11,273 nt of DNA from Acetoanaerobium sp041831635. Lineage in GTDB: Bacteria > Bacillota > Clostridia > Peptostreptococcales > Filifactoraceae. Positions 1 to 7,195 of the stretch are shown here, in pieces (positions within the stretch are counted from its first letter, which is position 1; the number at the start of each line of letters is the position of its first letter). The notes under the pieces were generated by a model. It was given only the letters and a program-made list of their open reading frames with translations, did no database searches and was not told where the DNA came from. A program made the translations under genes and the position numbers. The stretch covers positions 1 to 11,273 of the forward strand of contig JBHASY010000035.1 in assembly GCA_041831635.1 (NCBI GenBank), written 5' to 3'.

Positions 1-387
1 CTTGAAAAAGGTAAAAGGTTAATCGATGCTGTGGAAATGTGTGGTGGCCTTACAGAAAAAGCTGACTTAAATGCTGTGAATTTAGCAGTAGTACTGGAAG
101 AAGAGGGACATTATATCATTCCATCTACAGATGATACCAGTACAAAAGCTAATTACGAGCTAAATCAAGGGAATCAAAATACCACATCGTCTAATCTAAT
201 AAATATAAATTCTGCCGATATTGAAACATTAAAAACTCTTCCGGGAATAGGAGACACTTTGGGACAGAGGATAATTGATAAAAGAGAAGAACTTGGAAAA
301 TTTAATTCGGTGGAGCAGCTTAGAGAAGTGTCGGGAATAGGAGATAAAAAATTTTCAGAAATTAAAGATAAGGTAACAATAAATTGA
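1..387 (+). CDS. comEA: ComEA-like competence DNA-binding protein (3' part only)
   Basis: The reading frame is open from the first base, so the gene begins upstream of the window; internal GTG or ATG codons near 31-40 are not its start. The visible 128 residues hold the end of an SLBB domain (residues about 1-42, with IDAVEMCGGLTEKADL and an IIP near its end). A polar linker rich in Asn and Thr follows, and then a C-terminal tandem helix-hairpin-helix (about 67-128) with NINSADIETLKTLPGIG and VSGIGDKKF. This SLBB-plus-HhH order is that of ComEA, the membrane-anchored receptor that binds double-stranded DNA outside the cell during transformation. The expected N-terminal membrane anchor lies outside the window. 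No comEC follows: the next gene is tpx. The family call is firm. A role in competence in this organism is inferred. Confidence 0.88.
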   Translation, partial: LEKGKRLIDAVEMCGGLTEKADLNAVNLAVVLEEEGHYIIPSTDDTSTKANYELNQGNQNTTSSNLININSADIETLKTLPGIGDTLGQRIIDKREELGKFNSVEQLREVSGIGDKKFSEIKDKVTIN

Positions 388-408
388 TTAAAGTGGATAT
401 TTTGGGTA

Positions 409-426
409 TATAATTCTTAGTATAAT
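409..426 (+). promoter_or_regulatory. possible tpx promoter (two TATAAT boxes)
   Basis: Two perfect TATAAT hexamers, at 409-414 and 421-426, lie in the AT-rich gap between comEA and tpx. No good -35 box sits at the ideal distance. TTGATT at 384-389 is 19 bases from the first box and overlaps the comEA stop. This is a plausible but weak assignment, because such hexamers occur by chance in AT-rich DNA. Confidence 0.4.
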
Positions 427-473
427 AATTTAAGTTTAAATAAAATTTGAGGAAAAGGAAAGGAAGAATCATA

Positions 474-986
474 ATGAATAAAAGACAAAATGCAGTGACT
501 ATGGGAGGAAATCCTGTAACTTTACTTGGAAATGAAATAAAAGTAGGAGATACTGCTCCTGATTTTACTGTACTGGATAATGATCTAAACCCTGTAACTT
601 TTAGCAGTGAGAAAGCTGCTGTGAAAATAATCAGTGTAGTACCATCTTTAGATACTCCTGTATGTGAATTTCAAACTACTCACTTTAATGAAACTGTAGC
701 AGGAATGGGAGATGTTAAAGTAATTACCTTAAGTGTGGATCTACCTTTTGCACAGAAGAGATTTTGTGTAGGGAAGGGCATAGATAATGTAAAGGTATAT
801 TCAGATTATAAAGATTTATCTTTCGGTATGAACTATGGTTTTGTAATAGAAGAACTTAGACTGCTCGCCAGAGGGATAGTAGTTGTAGATAAAGATAATA
901 AAGTAACATATGTAGAATATGTAAAAGAAGTTACAGAGCATCCAAATTATGATAAAGTAATCGAAGAGGCAAAAAAATTACTATAG
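474..986 (+). CDS. tpx: thiol peroxidase Tpx (atypical 2-Cys peroxiredoxin)
   Basis: The product is a 170-residue cytoplasmic peroxiredoxin that reduces hydrogen peroxide and organic hydroperoxides using thioredoxin. The peroxidatic Cys64 lies in PSLDTPVCEFQT, the Tpx form of the peroxiredoxin active site. The resolving cysteine is Cys98 in QKRFC. The 34-residue spacing equals Cys61-Cys95 of E. coli Tpx. The N-terminal NPVTLLGNEIKVGDTAPDF and the length also fit the family. The ATG at 474 is chosen over an in-frame TTG at 447 because a purine-rich AAAGGAAGAA sits just upstream and the ATG gives the normal Tpx N-terminus. Both key residues are ordinary cysteine codons, so this is not a selenocysteine peroxiredoxin despite its place next to the sel genes. 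A hairpin follows, so it is probably transcribed alone or with comEA. Confidence 0.95.
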   Translation: MNKRQNAVTMGGNPVTLLGNEIKVGDTAPDFTVLDNDLNPVTFSSEKAAVKIISVVPSLDTPVCEFQTTHFNETVAGMGDVKVITLSVDLPFAQKRFCVGKGIDNVKVYSDYKDLSFGMNYGFVIEELRLLARGIVVVDKDNKVTYVEYVKEVTEHPNYDKVIEEAKKLL

Positions 987-994
987 AATCTATG

Positions 995-1024
995 ACACCC
1001 CGTGTAACTAAGGGGTGTTATTTT
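995..1024 (+). terminator. probable tpx terminator
   Basis: ACACCCC (995-1001) pairs perfectly with GGGGTGT (1012-1018) around a 10-base loop. A T-rich but interrupted tail, TATTTTATAT, follows. It starts 8 bases after the tpx stop. It should separate tpx from selD, though the broken U-tract and large loop suggest incomplete termination. Confidence 0.65.
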
Positions 1025-1036
1025 ATATAGAGTGTG

Positions 1037-1045
1037 TGATATATT
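1037..1045 (+). promoter_or_regulatory. weak candidate selD promoter (extended -10)
   Basis: TG at 1037-1038 followed by A and then TATATT at 1040-1045 resembles an extended -10 element, 28 bases before the selD start. No convincing -35 is present; the region 17 bases upstream overlaps the tpx terminator tail. A promoter is expected here because a terminator-like hairpin separates selD from tpx, but the exact site is uncertain. Confidence 0.3.
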
Positions 1046-1073
1046 ATTATCGTAGTGAGAAAGAGAGAAGATT

Positions 1074-2123
1074 ATGAAAAATAAAAATATAAGATTAACT
1101 CAAATGACAAAATCAGCAGGATGAGCTGCTAAAATAGGGCCAAAGGATTTGGCAAAGGCATTAGAAAAAATCCCTCAAAGAAATCATGAAAATTTAATCG
1201 TAGGTTATGAGCATTCTGACGATGCTGCCGTTTATAAATTAGATAATGAAAAAGCATTGATACAGACTTTAGATTTTTTCACTCCTGTGGTGGATGATCC
1301 ATATCTTTTCGGGAGCATCGCAGCAGCAAACTCATTATCTGATATTTATGCTATGGGTGGCAAGCCTATATTAGCCATGAATATTGTTTGTTTCCCAAAT
1401 TGCTTGGATATGGAAGTTCTAGGAGAAATCTTAAAGGGTGGATATGATAAAGTAGCTGAAACAGGGGCTATTTTAGTAGGAGGGCACTCTGTAGAGGATG
1501 ATGAACCTAAATATGGGCTTTCAGTTACAGGAATTACAAATCCTAAACAAGTGCTTACAAATGCCGGAGCAAAAGAAGGAGACGTCTTAGTTTTAACTAA
1601 ACCTCTGGGAAGTGGAATCTTAAATACTGCTATTAAAGGAGAAATAATAGAAAAACCTCATTTTGAAGAAGTGGTAAAGGTGATGAGTCACTTAAATATG
1701 TACGCAGCTGCGCCTTTTGATAATTTAAAAGTAAATGCAGTAACAGATATAACAGGATTTGGACTTATAGGACATCTTGTGGAGATGGCTAAAGGTTCAA
1801 ATACAACTATAGTAGTAGAAACAAATAGAGTTCCTTTTATTGACGGTGCTATAGGTTATGCTAAAATGGGAATTATTCCGGGTGGGGCATATAACAATAG
1901 AGCTTATTTTGAGAATTATGTCATATACAAAAACAGTAAATATGAATCATCTATAGAATCGGATATTTTATATGACCCTCAGACATCGGGAGGACTTTTA
2001 GTCAGCTTACCTGAAAGTGAGGCTGCGAAATATATGAAAATTTTAGACTCAACTCAAACTATAAAATGTGAAATAATAGGGAGAGTAATAAACAAGCAAG
2101 AAAAATATATCGTATTGGAGTAA
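1074..2123 (+). CDS. selD: selenide, water dikinase SelD, itself a selenoprotein (in-frame UGA = Sec17)
   Basis: SelD uses ATP and selenide to make selenophosphate, the selenium donor for SelA. An ATG at 1074, preceded by AGAGAGAAG, opens a frame whose codon 17 is TGA (1122-1124). Downstream of it the frame runs to TAA at 2121-2123. Read through, the product is 349 residues (E. coli SelD has 347). The N-terminus reads MTKSAG-U-AAKIGP, placing Sec at the E. coli Cys17 position and Lys20 at the E. coli catalytic Lys20. Further family motifs are SDDAAVY, VGGHSVEDDEP, DITGFGLIGHL and YDPQTSGGLL. A hairpin suited to a bacterial SECIS lies 20 bases after the UGA. A conventional caller would start at TTG 1149 and lose the catalytic loop. 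The gene is first in a tight selD-selA-selB run. Sec-containing SelD is known from several bacteria and archaea; here the UGA, hairpin and linked machinery agree. Confidence 0.95.
1122..1164 (+). promoter_or_regulatory. selD Sec UGA and bSECIS-like hairpin
   Basis: The UGA is at 1122-1124. GCCAAA (1139-1144) and TTTGGC (1148-1153) form six Watson-Crick pairs around the loop GGA (1145-1147). The loop starts with G and lies 20 bases after the UGA, which meets the known bacterial SECIS rules (G among the first loop bases, roughly 16-37 bases from UGA). A lower CTAA/TTAG helix (1129-1132 with 1161-1164) is possible. The predicted role is to dock SelB carrying Sec-tRNA and recode UGA. Confidence 0.82.
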
Positions 2124-2127
2124 AAAG

Positions 2128-3555
2128 ATGAATGAGAGCATAGACAAAAATATTCTAATTAGAAAATTACCATCTACTGATAAATTGCTTCAAAGCCGTA
2201 TAGCTCTGGATAGTATAGCTGTAAATGGACATAATCAGACAGTTGAGCTGATTAGAGATACTTTATCAAAATTAAGAGAAGATGTGCTAAACAATAGGAT
2301 AAAGACTGAAAAAGAACTTGATTTTGACAATACCTTGCGAAGATTTAAAGATAGGTTAAAACAATACGAAAATAAAAAATTACAAAAAACTATCAATGCT
2401 ACAGGAGTGGTGCTCCATACAAATTTAGGGAGAGCACCACTATCTAAATATGTTACCAGAGCAGCGTTAGAGACGATTGAAAACTATTCAAACTTAGAAT
2501 TTGATATTGAAACCGGAAAAAGAGGCTCCAGACATGATTATCTAAGAGATTTATTGTGCAGGATTACAGGTGCAGAGGATGCTGTAGTGGTTAATAATAA
2601 CGCAGCCGCTGTTTTACTGATACTATCGACCTTTGCAAAAAATAAAGAAGTCATAGTTTCAAGAGGAGAACTGGTTGAGATAGGAGGTTCATTTAGAGTA
2701 CCATCGGTTATGGAGCAAAGTGGTAGTAGGTTAGTTGAAGTAGGAACTACGAACAAAACCCATGCCTATGATTATGAAAATGCAATAACAGAAGAGACTG
2801 CTCTTCTTATGAAGATACATACAAGTAATTTTAAAATAATGGGATTTACTGAAAGCTTGGAAATCAAACAAATTAAAGAGATAGGAAAAAAGTATAATAT
2901 ACCTGTAGTAGAGGATATAGGCAGTGGAGTTTTGATTGATTTAAGAAAATTTAATATGGCTTATGAACCTACTGTTCAAGATTCTTTAAATCAGGGAGCA
3001 GATATAGTTTCGTTTAGCGGAGATAAACTTTTAGGCGGACCACAAGCAGGAATTATAGTGGGGAAAAAAGAATATATTCAAAAAATCAAGAAAAATCAGC
3101 TTTTAAGGGCACTTAGGATCGATAAAGTTATGATATCTCTTCTTTATCATACTTTACTAGAGTATGATAAGTTTGAAATGCCTTGCAAGTCTATTCCTAT
3201 ACTTGAAATTATGTCAAAACCTGTAGATGAAGTAAGATCTAAAGCACAACACCTATACGATATATTGACGAAAGATATAAATTTTGACGGCATAGCAAAA
3301 GTGTGTATCAATAAAACCAAAGCCCAAGTAGGCGGAGGTTCACTTCCGAACGAATATATAGACAGTTATGCTGTCTGCTTTAAGCCGCTAAAAATAAGTG
3401 TGTCAAAGATGGAAGAGGATTTGAGAAAAGGTAAGTATCACATCATCTCCAGAATTCAAAATGACATGTTGATACTGGATGTAAGAACTTTATTTGAAGA
3501 TGATTTTGAAAAAATATCTGCAGCTATAAAACAAATATTATCACAAGAGGGATAA
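2128..3555 (+). CDS. selA: L-seryl-tRNA(Sec) selenium transferase SelA
   Basis: This is the PLP-dependent cytoplasmic enzyme that converts Ser-tRNA(Sec) to Sec-tRNA(Sec) with selenophosphate. The 475-residue protein matches the family's usual length. It has an N-terminal helical domain (about 1-85, used for tRNA binding in the family), then KTINATGVVLHTNLGRAPL, the GADIVSFSGDKLLGGPQAG motif with the PLP-binding lysine at residue 300, and a C-terminal small domain. HTSNF and VVEDIGSGVL are also typical SelA segments. The ATG at 2128 is 4 bases after the selD stop and has GGAG inside the selD 3' end, so translation is probably coupled. The spacing to selB is 2 bases. A 9-bp perfect inverted repeat lies inside the gene at 2407-2440 (listed separately). 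Confidence 0.97.
   Translation: MNESIDKNILIRKLPSTDKLLQSRIALDSIAVNGHNQTVELIRDTLSKLREDVLNNRIKTEKELDFDNTLRRFKDRLKQYENKKLQKTINATGVVLHTNLGRAPLSKYVTRAALETIENYSNLEFDIETGKRGSRHDYLRDLLCRITGAEDAVVVNNNAAAVLLILSTFAKNKEVIVSRGELVEIGGSFRVPSVMEQSGSRLVEVGTTNKTHAYDYENAITEETALLMKIHTSNFKIMGFTESLEIKQIKEIGKKYNIPVVEDIGSGVLIDLRKFNMAYEPTVQDSLNQGADIVSFSGDKLLGGPQAGIIVGKKEYIQKIKKNQLLRALRIDKVMISLLYHTLLEYDKFEMPCKSIPILEIMSKPVDEVRSKAQHLYDILTKDINFDGIAKVCINKTKAQVGGGSLPNEYIDSYAVCFKPLKISVSKMEEDLRKGKYHIISRIQNDMLILDVRTLFEDDFEKISAAIKQILSQEG
2407..2440 (+). repeat. 9-bp perfect inverted repeat inside selA
   Basis: GTGGTGCTC (2407-2415) is the exact reverse complement of GAGCACCAC (2432-2440), with a 16-base loop. Six of the nine pairs are G-C, unusually GC-rich for this AT-rich gene. 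It lies over the conserved GVVLHTNLGRAPL codons and includes a CTC leucine codon, which is uncommon in the window. No U-tract follows, so it is not an intrinsic terminator. Confidence 0.6.
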
Positions 3556-3557
3556 CG

Positions 3558-5441
3558 ATGAATAATATAATAATCGGAACAGCCGGACATATAGATCATG
3601 GAAAAACAACACTTATAAAATCTTTAACGGGCGTAGATACAGATAGGCTTAAAGAAGAGAAAAAACGAGGAATTTCTATTGATCTGGGTTTCACTAATTT
3701 CAAGATAAATCCTAATAAAACTGCTGGAATAATCGACGTACCGGGTCATGAGAAATTTTTGAAAAATATGTTGGCTGGAGTTGCAGGTATGGATATTGTC
3801 TTGCTTGTAGTATCTGCCGAAGAGGGTGTTATGCCTCAAACTAGAGAACACCTTGAGATCCTAAACTTAATCGGAATTAAAAAAGGGATAATAGTTTTAA
3901 CAAAAGCTGATAAGGTAGACGATGAATTTTTAGAAATGGTGGAAGATGATATAAGACTTTATGTAAAGTCTACTTTTTTAGAAGATGCTGATATAGTTTC
4001 AGTAGACTCCATATCAAAAAGAGGAATAGATTTATTGGTAGAAAAAATAGATAAGCTTACTGAAGACTTTGAACCTAAAAACCTAAATGTTGAGCCAAGA
4101 CTATTTGTAGACAGAATTTTTTCTGTTAAAGGTTTTGGGAGTGTAGTTACAGGCACTTTGATTGAAGGAATTTTAAAAGTCGATGATTTAGTGTACCTTT
4201 ATCCTAAAAAAATTGAAACTAGAGTAAGGGGTTTGCAGGTGCATTCTCAGAATACAGATATTGCTTATGCAGGGCAGAGAGTAGCGGTCAACCTTAGTAA
4301 TGTGTCTTTAGGTGAGGTACAAAGAGGTGATATTCTGGCTTCTAATTCAAATCTTCCCATTTCAATGATGATAGATGCAAAAATTACTATGTTAGATGGA
4401 ATATCAAAGGGTTTAGAGCATTGGGATAGAGTAAGGGTTTATCATGGAGCAAGAGAAATATTGGCAAGGGCAGTTCCTTTAGAGGCTGAAACAATTGAAA
4501 AAGGAAAAACGGGATATGTGCAGTTAAGATTAGAAGAAGAACTATCTTGCAAAGAAAAAGACCATATAGTATTAAGGTATTATTCTCCTCTTGAGACTAT
4601 AGGAGGAGGAATTGTTCTGGATTCCTGTCCTGATAAACATACCATCCATACACCTAATATAGTAAACAGACTTAATTTAAAAGAAAAAGGAAGTCTTTCC
4701 GATAGAATATTGAATCTAATTCAAAGTAAGCCGGTATTGACAGATAGAGAAAGCATAGCTAATGAACTGGGTGATGATATTTCAAAGATAAAATCTGAAA
4801 TAGATTTAATGATAAAAAACGAGGAGCTAGTAGAAATCTCAGGATTCATCTTAGATAAAAAAGCCTTGGATAGCATAGCAGGACAAATAGAAAAACAACT
4901 TGATTATTTTCATAATAAATTTCCTTTTAGAACAGGAGTTAGCAAAGAAGAACTAAGAACCAAGATTATGCTTAAGCTAAGACCGAAAGAATTTGATGAA
5001 CTGATGAACTTTTTAGAGAACAAAAATATAGTTAAGTTAATTGACCAATATGTTTCAAGCTATAGATTTGAAGTTAAGCTTGACGATAAAGCACTTGCTT
5101 TAAAAGAAGAGATAGAAAGTCACTATATCAATAATAAAACTCCTCTTCAAACAGATAAAGTCATAGGCAATAGTACAGAAAAACTGGAGATGTTACATTA
5201 TTTGGTAGATAAGTCTTTAGTAAAATTAAGTGATGAACTGTTTTATGATAAGTCTCTAATAAATGAGTATCAAAATATAGTTAAAAACTATCTTAACAAA
5301 AACGGAGAAGTCAGTATAAAAAATTTAAAAGACGAAACTGAGTTAAGTAGAAAATATTTAATTGCTATAATGGAATACTTTGACAGAATAAAATTCACTA
5401 AGAGAAGTGGAGAAGTCAGAATATATTATGATAAAAACTAA
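3558..5441 (+). CDS. selB: selenocysteine-specific elongation factor SelB
   Basis: This GTPase carries Sec-tRNA(Sec) to the ribosome and binds the SECIS hairpin of selenoprotein mRNAs. The 627 residues show the EF-Tu-like G domain first: GTAGHIDHGKTTL (P-loop, residues 7-19), RGISIDLGF (switch region, 37-45), DVPGHEKF (60-67) and TKAD (115-118). The beta-barrel domains follow (about 170-340, with DRIFSVKGFGSVVTGTL and GGGIVLD). A Lys/Glu-rich C-terminal part (about 380-627) corresponds to the winged-helix repeats that read SECIS RNA. RGISIDLGF in place of the RGITI of EF-Tu is a SelB signature. ATG 3558 is 2 bases after the selA stop, with AGAGGG upstream. The response-regulator gene begins 11 bases after its stop, so selB probably shares a transcript with it. 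Confidence 0.97.
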   Translation: MNNIIIGTAGHIDHGKTTLIKSLTGVDTDRLKEEKKRGISIDLGFTNFKINPNKTAGIIDVPGHEKFLKNMLAGVAGMDIVLLVVSAEEGVMPQTREHLEILNLIGIKKGIIVLTKADKVDDEFLEMVEDDIRLYVKSTFLEDADIVSVDSISKRGIDLLVEKIDKLTEDFEPKNLNVEPRLFVDRIFSVKGFGSVVTGTLIEGILKVDDLVYLYPKKIETRVRGLQVHSQNTDIAYAGQRVAVNLSNVSLGEVQRGDILASNSNLPISMMIDAKITMLDGISKGLEHWDRVRVYHGAREILARAVPLEAETIEKGKTGYVQLRLEEELSCKEKDHIVLRYYSPLETIGGGIVLDSCPDKHTIHTPNIVNRLNLKEKGSLSDRILNLIQSKPVLTDRESIANELGDDISKIKSEIDLMIKNEELVEISGFILDKKALDSIAGQIEKQLDYFHNKFPFRTGVSKEELRTKIMLKLRPKEFDELMNFLENKNIVKLIDQYVSSYRFEVKLDDKALALKEEIESHYINNKTPLQTDKVIGNSTEKLEMLHYLVDKSLVKLSDELFYDKSLINEYQNIVKNYLNKNGEVSIKNLKDETELSRKYLIAIMEYFDRIKFTKRSGEVRIYYDKN

Positions 5442-5452
5442 GAGGTGAGTTT

Positions 5453-6139
5453 ATGGCACATATCCTTGTAGTTGATGATGAACCGTTGATAGTGAAAGGG
5501 TTGAAATTTTCACTGGAACAAGAGGGACATAAAGTAGATACTTCATACGACGGAGAAAGTGCACTTGAAAATATTTATGTTAATGACTATGATATCATAC
5601 TTTTGGATCTAATGTTACCTGTTATAGATGGTTTTGAAGTGTGTAAAAAAGTCAGAGAAACCTCAGATGTTCCGATTATAATTTTAAGTGCTAAAGGAGA
5701 AGACATCAGTAAAATTAAGGGACTTGAAATCGGAGCCGATGACTATATGACGAAGCCTTTTAACGTTATGGAGTTAAAAGCGAGAATAAATGCAATACTT
5801 CGGAGAATTGAAAAATCTAAAAAAATAGTTCCTGAAAAATCTTTAGGGGATATTACTGTAAATTATTTAGATAGGAAAGCGACAAAAAACTCTGAAGAAA
5901 TAAACTTAACTTCTAAAGAATTTGACTTGCTGTTTTTGTTGATGGATAATCCTAATAAAATTTTTTCAAGAGAGGAATTGCTTGAAAAAGTATGGAAATA
6001 TGAGCATTTTGGAGATTTGAGAACTGTAGATGTGCATATTAGAAAGTTAAGAGAAAAGCTGGAGGATAACTCTTCAAATCCTGTTCATATAATGACAAAA
6101 TGGGGTGAGGGATATTATTTCAAGTTTGAAAAAGAATAG
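5453..6139 (+). CDS. OmpR/PhoB-family response regulator
   Basis: The 228-residue two-component regulator has an N-terminal receiver domain (about 1-120) and a C-terminal winged-helix DNA-binding domain (about 130-226). The acidic pair Asp8-Asp9 (VVDDEP), the phosphoacceptor Asp52 (LLDLMLP) and the conserved Lys101 (TKPF) are all present, so phosphorylation should work. The output domain shows LTSKEFDLLFLLMDNPNKIFSREELLEKVW and RTVDVHIRKLREKLE, ending in TKWGEGYYF. The ATG at 5453 has GAGGTGAG about 5 bases upstream. It lies 11 bases after selB and overlaps the kinase gene, with which it forms an operon. Its target genes cannot be read from the sequence. The closest broad resemblance is to PhoP/VicR-type regulators, which is not enough to name it. 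Confidence 0.94.
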   Translation: MAHILVVDDEPLIVKGLKFSLEQEGHKVDTSYDGESALENIYVNDYDIILLDLMLPVIDGFEVCKKVRETSDVPIIILSAKGEDISKIKGLEIGADDYMTKPFNVMELKARINAILRRIEKSKKIVPEKSLGDITVNYLDRKATKNSEEINLTSKEFDLLFLLMDNPNKIFSREELLEKVWKYEHFGDLRTVDVHIRKLREKLEDNSSNPVHIMTKWGEGYYFKFEKE

Positions 6140-7136
6140 TGTGGTTATCAGTATAGTATCAGCTTATGCTCTTGCATTATATTTGTTGTATTTATTTATC
6201 GTTGAGAAACAATGGATATATTTCAAAATGATTTTTGCTGTGATACTATTTCTTTCTGTTGCTTTGTACAGTTATTTTTTAAATAAAGGATACCTAAATG
6301 GGTTGCTTAGTAGAATGTCGAGCATTGCAAATGGTAGATATGAAAGGATATCACTGGATGAAAATACCCATACAGAGATGGACATTCAGCTCAATATCAT
6401 ATCGGCTAGAGTTGAGACCTTAGAAAAACAGAAGGATTCTTTTATTTATGATATATCACATGAACTTAGGACGCCTCTTAGCACTATAAAAATACTTTCT
6501 CAAAGCATACAGTATTCTAAAGAGAACGAAATATCTATTTATAAAGAATTTTTTTCTGATATTGTAAGTGAAGTTGACAGAATGGATAATATAATAACCG
6601 ATATGATGCAGTCTATTGATCTGGATCCGAACAGCTATATAGTGAAATTTAGGCTTTCGTATCTGAATTATCTGTGTGAAAGTATAGTTAAAAGACTACA
6701 GCCTATAGCTTTAAAAAAGAGTATAAATTTGGAATTTATTCCTCTTTCTAATCTACAGATTTACATAGACCCTACGAAGATAGGAAGGGCAGTTTCAAAT
6801 ATAATTGAAAATGCTATTAAATACAGTGAAACTGGTTCTAAAATCGAAGTCGCATTATACCAAGAAAAAAATAGGGCTTGTATAAGCATAAGAGATGAAG
6901 GGATAGGAATACCTCAAAGTGAAATAAACAGAATTTTTGAAAGGTTTTACAGAATAAAAAAAGACAGAAGCAGGAGTTCAGGCGGAAGCGGTTTAGGGTT
7001 ATATATCACGAAAAGAATCATAGAGATGCATCAAGGCGAAATAGATATAAAGAGTACAGAAAACATAGGAAGTGTATTTACTATAAAAATTCCTATGAAT
7101 TTGTATTCCAAAACTATATTTAATAGAAATAGGTAA
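6105..7136 (+). CDS. sensor histidine kinase with two membrane helices and almost no external loop
   Basis: This is the partner kinase of the preceding regulator. Counting from GTG 6105 there are two membrane helices (about 13-33 and 40-59) joined by only some six residues (EKQWIY). A HAMP-like linker follows, then the dimerisation helix with DISHELRTPL (phospho-acceptor His119), then the ATP-binding domain with the N box NIIENAIKYS, DEGIGIP, FERFYR and GSGLGLYI. It therefore lacks a sizeable extracellular sensor, as in intramembrane-sensing kinases of Firmicutes. The start is uncertain. GTG 6105 lacks a good ribosome site. TTG 6126 and GTG 6141 are in frame, the last just after the regulator's stop, and all keep both helices. 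The overlap with the regulator suggests coupled translation. The stimulus is unknown. Confidence 0.92.
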   Translation: MRDIISSLKKNSVVISIVSAYALALYLLYLFIVEKQWIYFKMIFAVILFLSVALYSYFLNKGYLNGLLSRMSSIANGRYERISLDENTHTEMDIQLNIISARVETLEKQKDSFIYDISHELRTPLSTIKILSQSIQYSKENEISIYKEFFSDIVSEVDRMDNIITDMMQSIDLDPNSYIVKFRLSYLNYLCESIVKRLQPIALKKSINLEFIPLSNLQIYIDPTKIGRAVSNIIENAIKYSETGSKIEVALYQEKNRACISIRDEGIGIPQSEINRIFERFYRIKKDRSRSSGGSGLGLYITKRIIEMHQGEIDIKSTENIGSVFTIKIPMNLYSKTIFNRNR

Positions 7137-7150
7137 AATTAAAATTTTCT

Positions 7151-7195
7151 ATTCAAATTCAGTGAAAATATGGTATAATTCAATAGTGTTTGAAT
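7151..7195 (+). promoter_or_regulatory. selC promoter (extended -10), bracketed by a 7-bp inverted repeat
   Basis: TATAAT at 7174-7179 is preceded by TGG, giving an extended -10. TTCAAA at 7152-7157 is a 4-of-6 match to the -35 box at 16 bases. Transcription would start near 7186, about 10 bases before the mature tRNA end. ATTCAAA (7151-7157) and TTTGAAT (7189-7195) form an inverted repeat around the promoter. Confidence 0.72.

Noticed and set aside
385..423. comEA stop TGA as a second selenocysteine codon
   Set aside because: The TGA follows the complete helix-hairpin-helix domain, the frame ends at TAG 12 codons later, and no SECIS-like hairpin or family match lies beyond it.
651..680. tpx as a selenoprotein because of its sel neighbours
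   Set aside because: Both catalytic positions are TGT cysteine codons and there is no in-frame TGA.
1149..2123. selD starting at TTG 1149
   Set aside because: This start removes the Sec17/Lys20 active-site loop, lacks a ribosome binding site and lies within the 3' arm of the SECIS-like hairpin. The upstream frame from 1074 through UGA restores the family length and N-terminus.
2407..2440. selA hairpin as an intrinsic terminator
   Set aside because: No U-tract follows and it lies inside an intact gene with selB immediately downstream.
2538..2756. Reverse-strand open frames in selA, selB (3624-3851, 3959-4156), yceD (8595-8801, 9018-9200), plsX (9664-9912) and the Asp23-family gene (10688-10921)
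   Set aside because: All are short, lie opposite strongly recognised genes, resemble no family and lack ribosome binding sites; they are antisense shadows.
3360..3375. AGACAG/CTGTCT hairpin inside selA
   Set aside because: Only six pairs around a five-base loop in coding DNA; this is expected by chance and no function is suggested.
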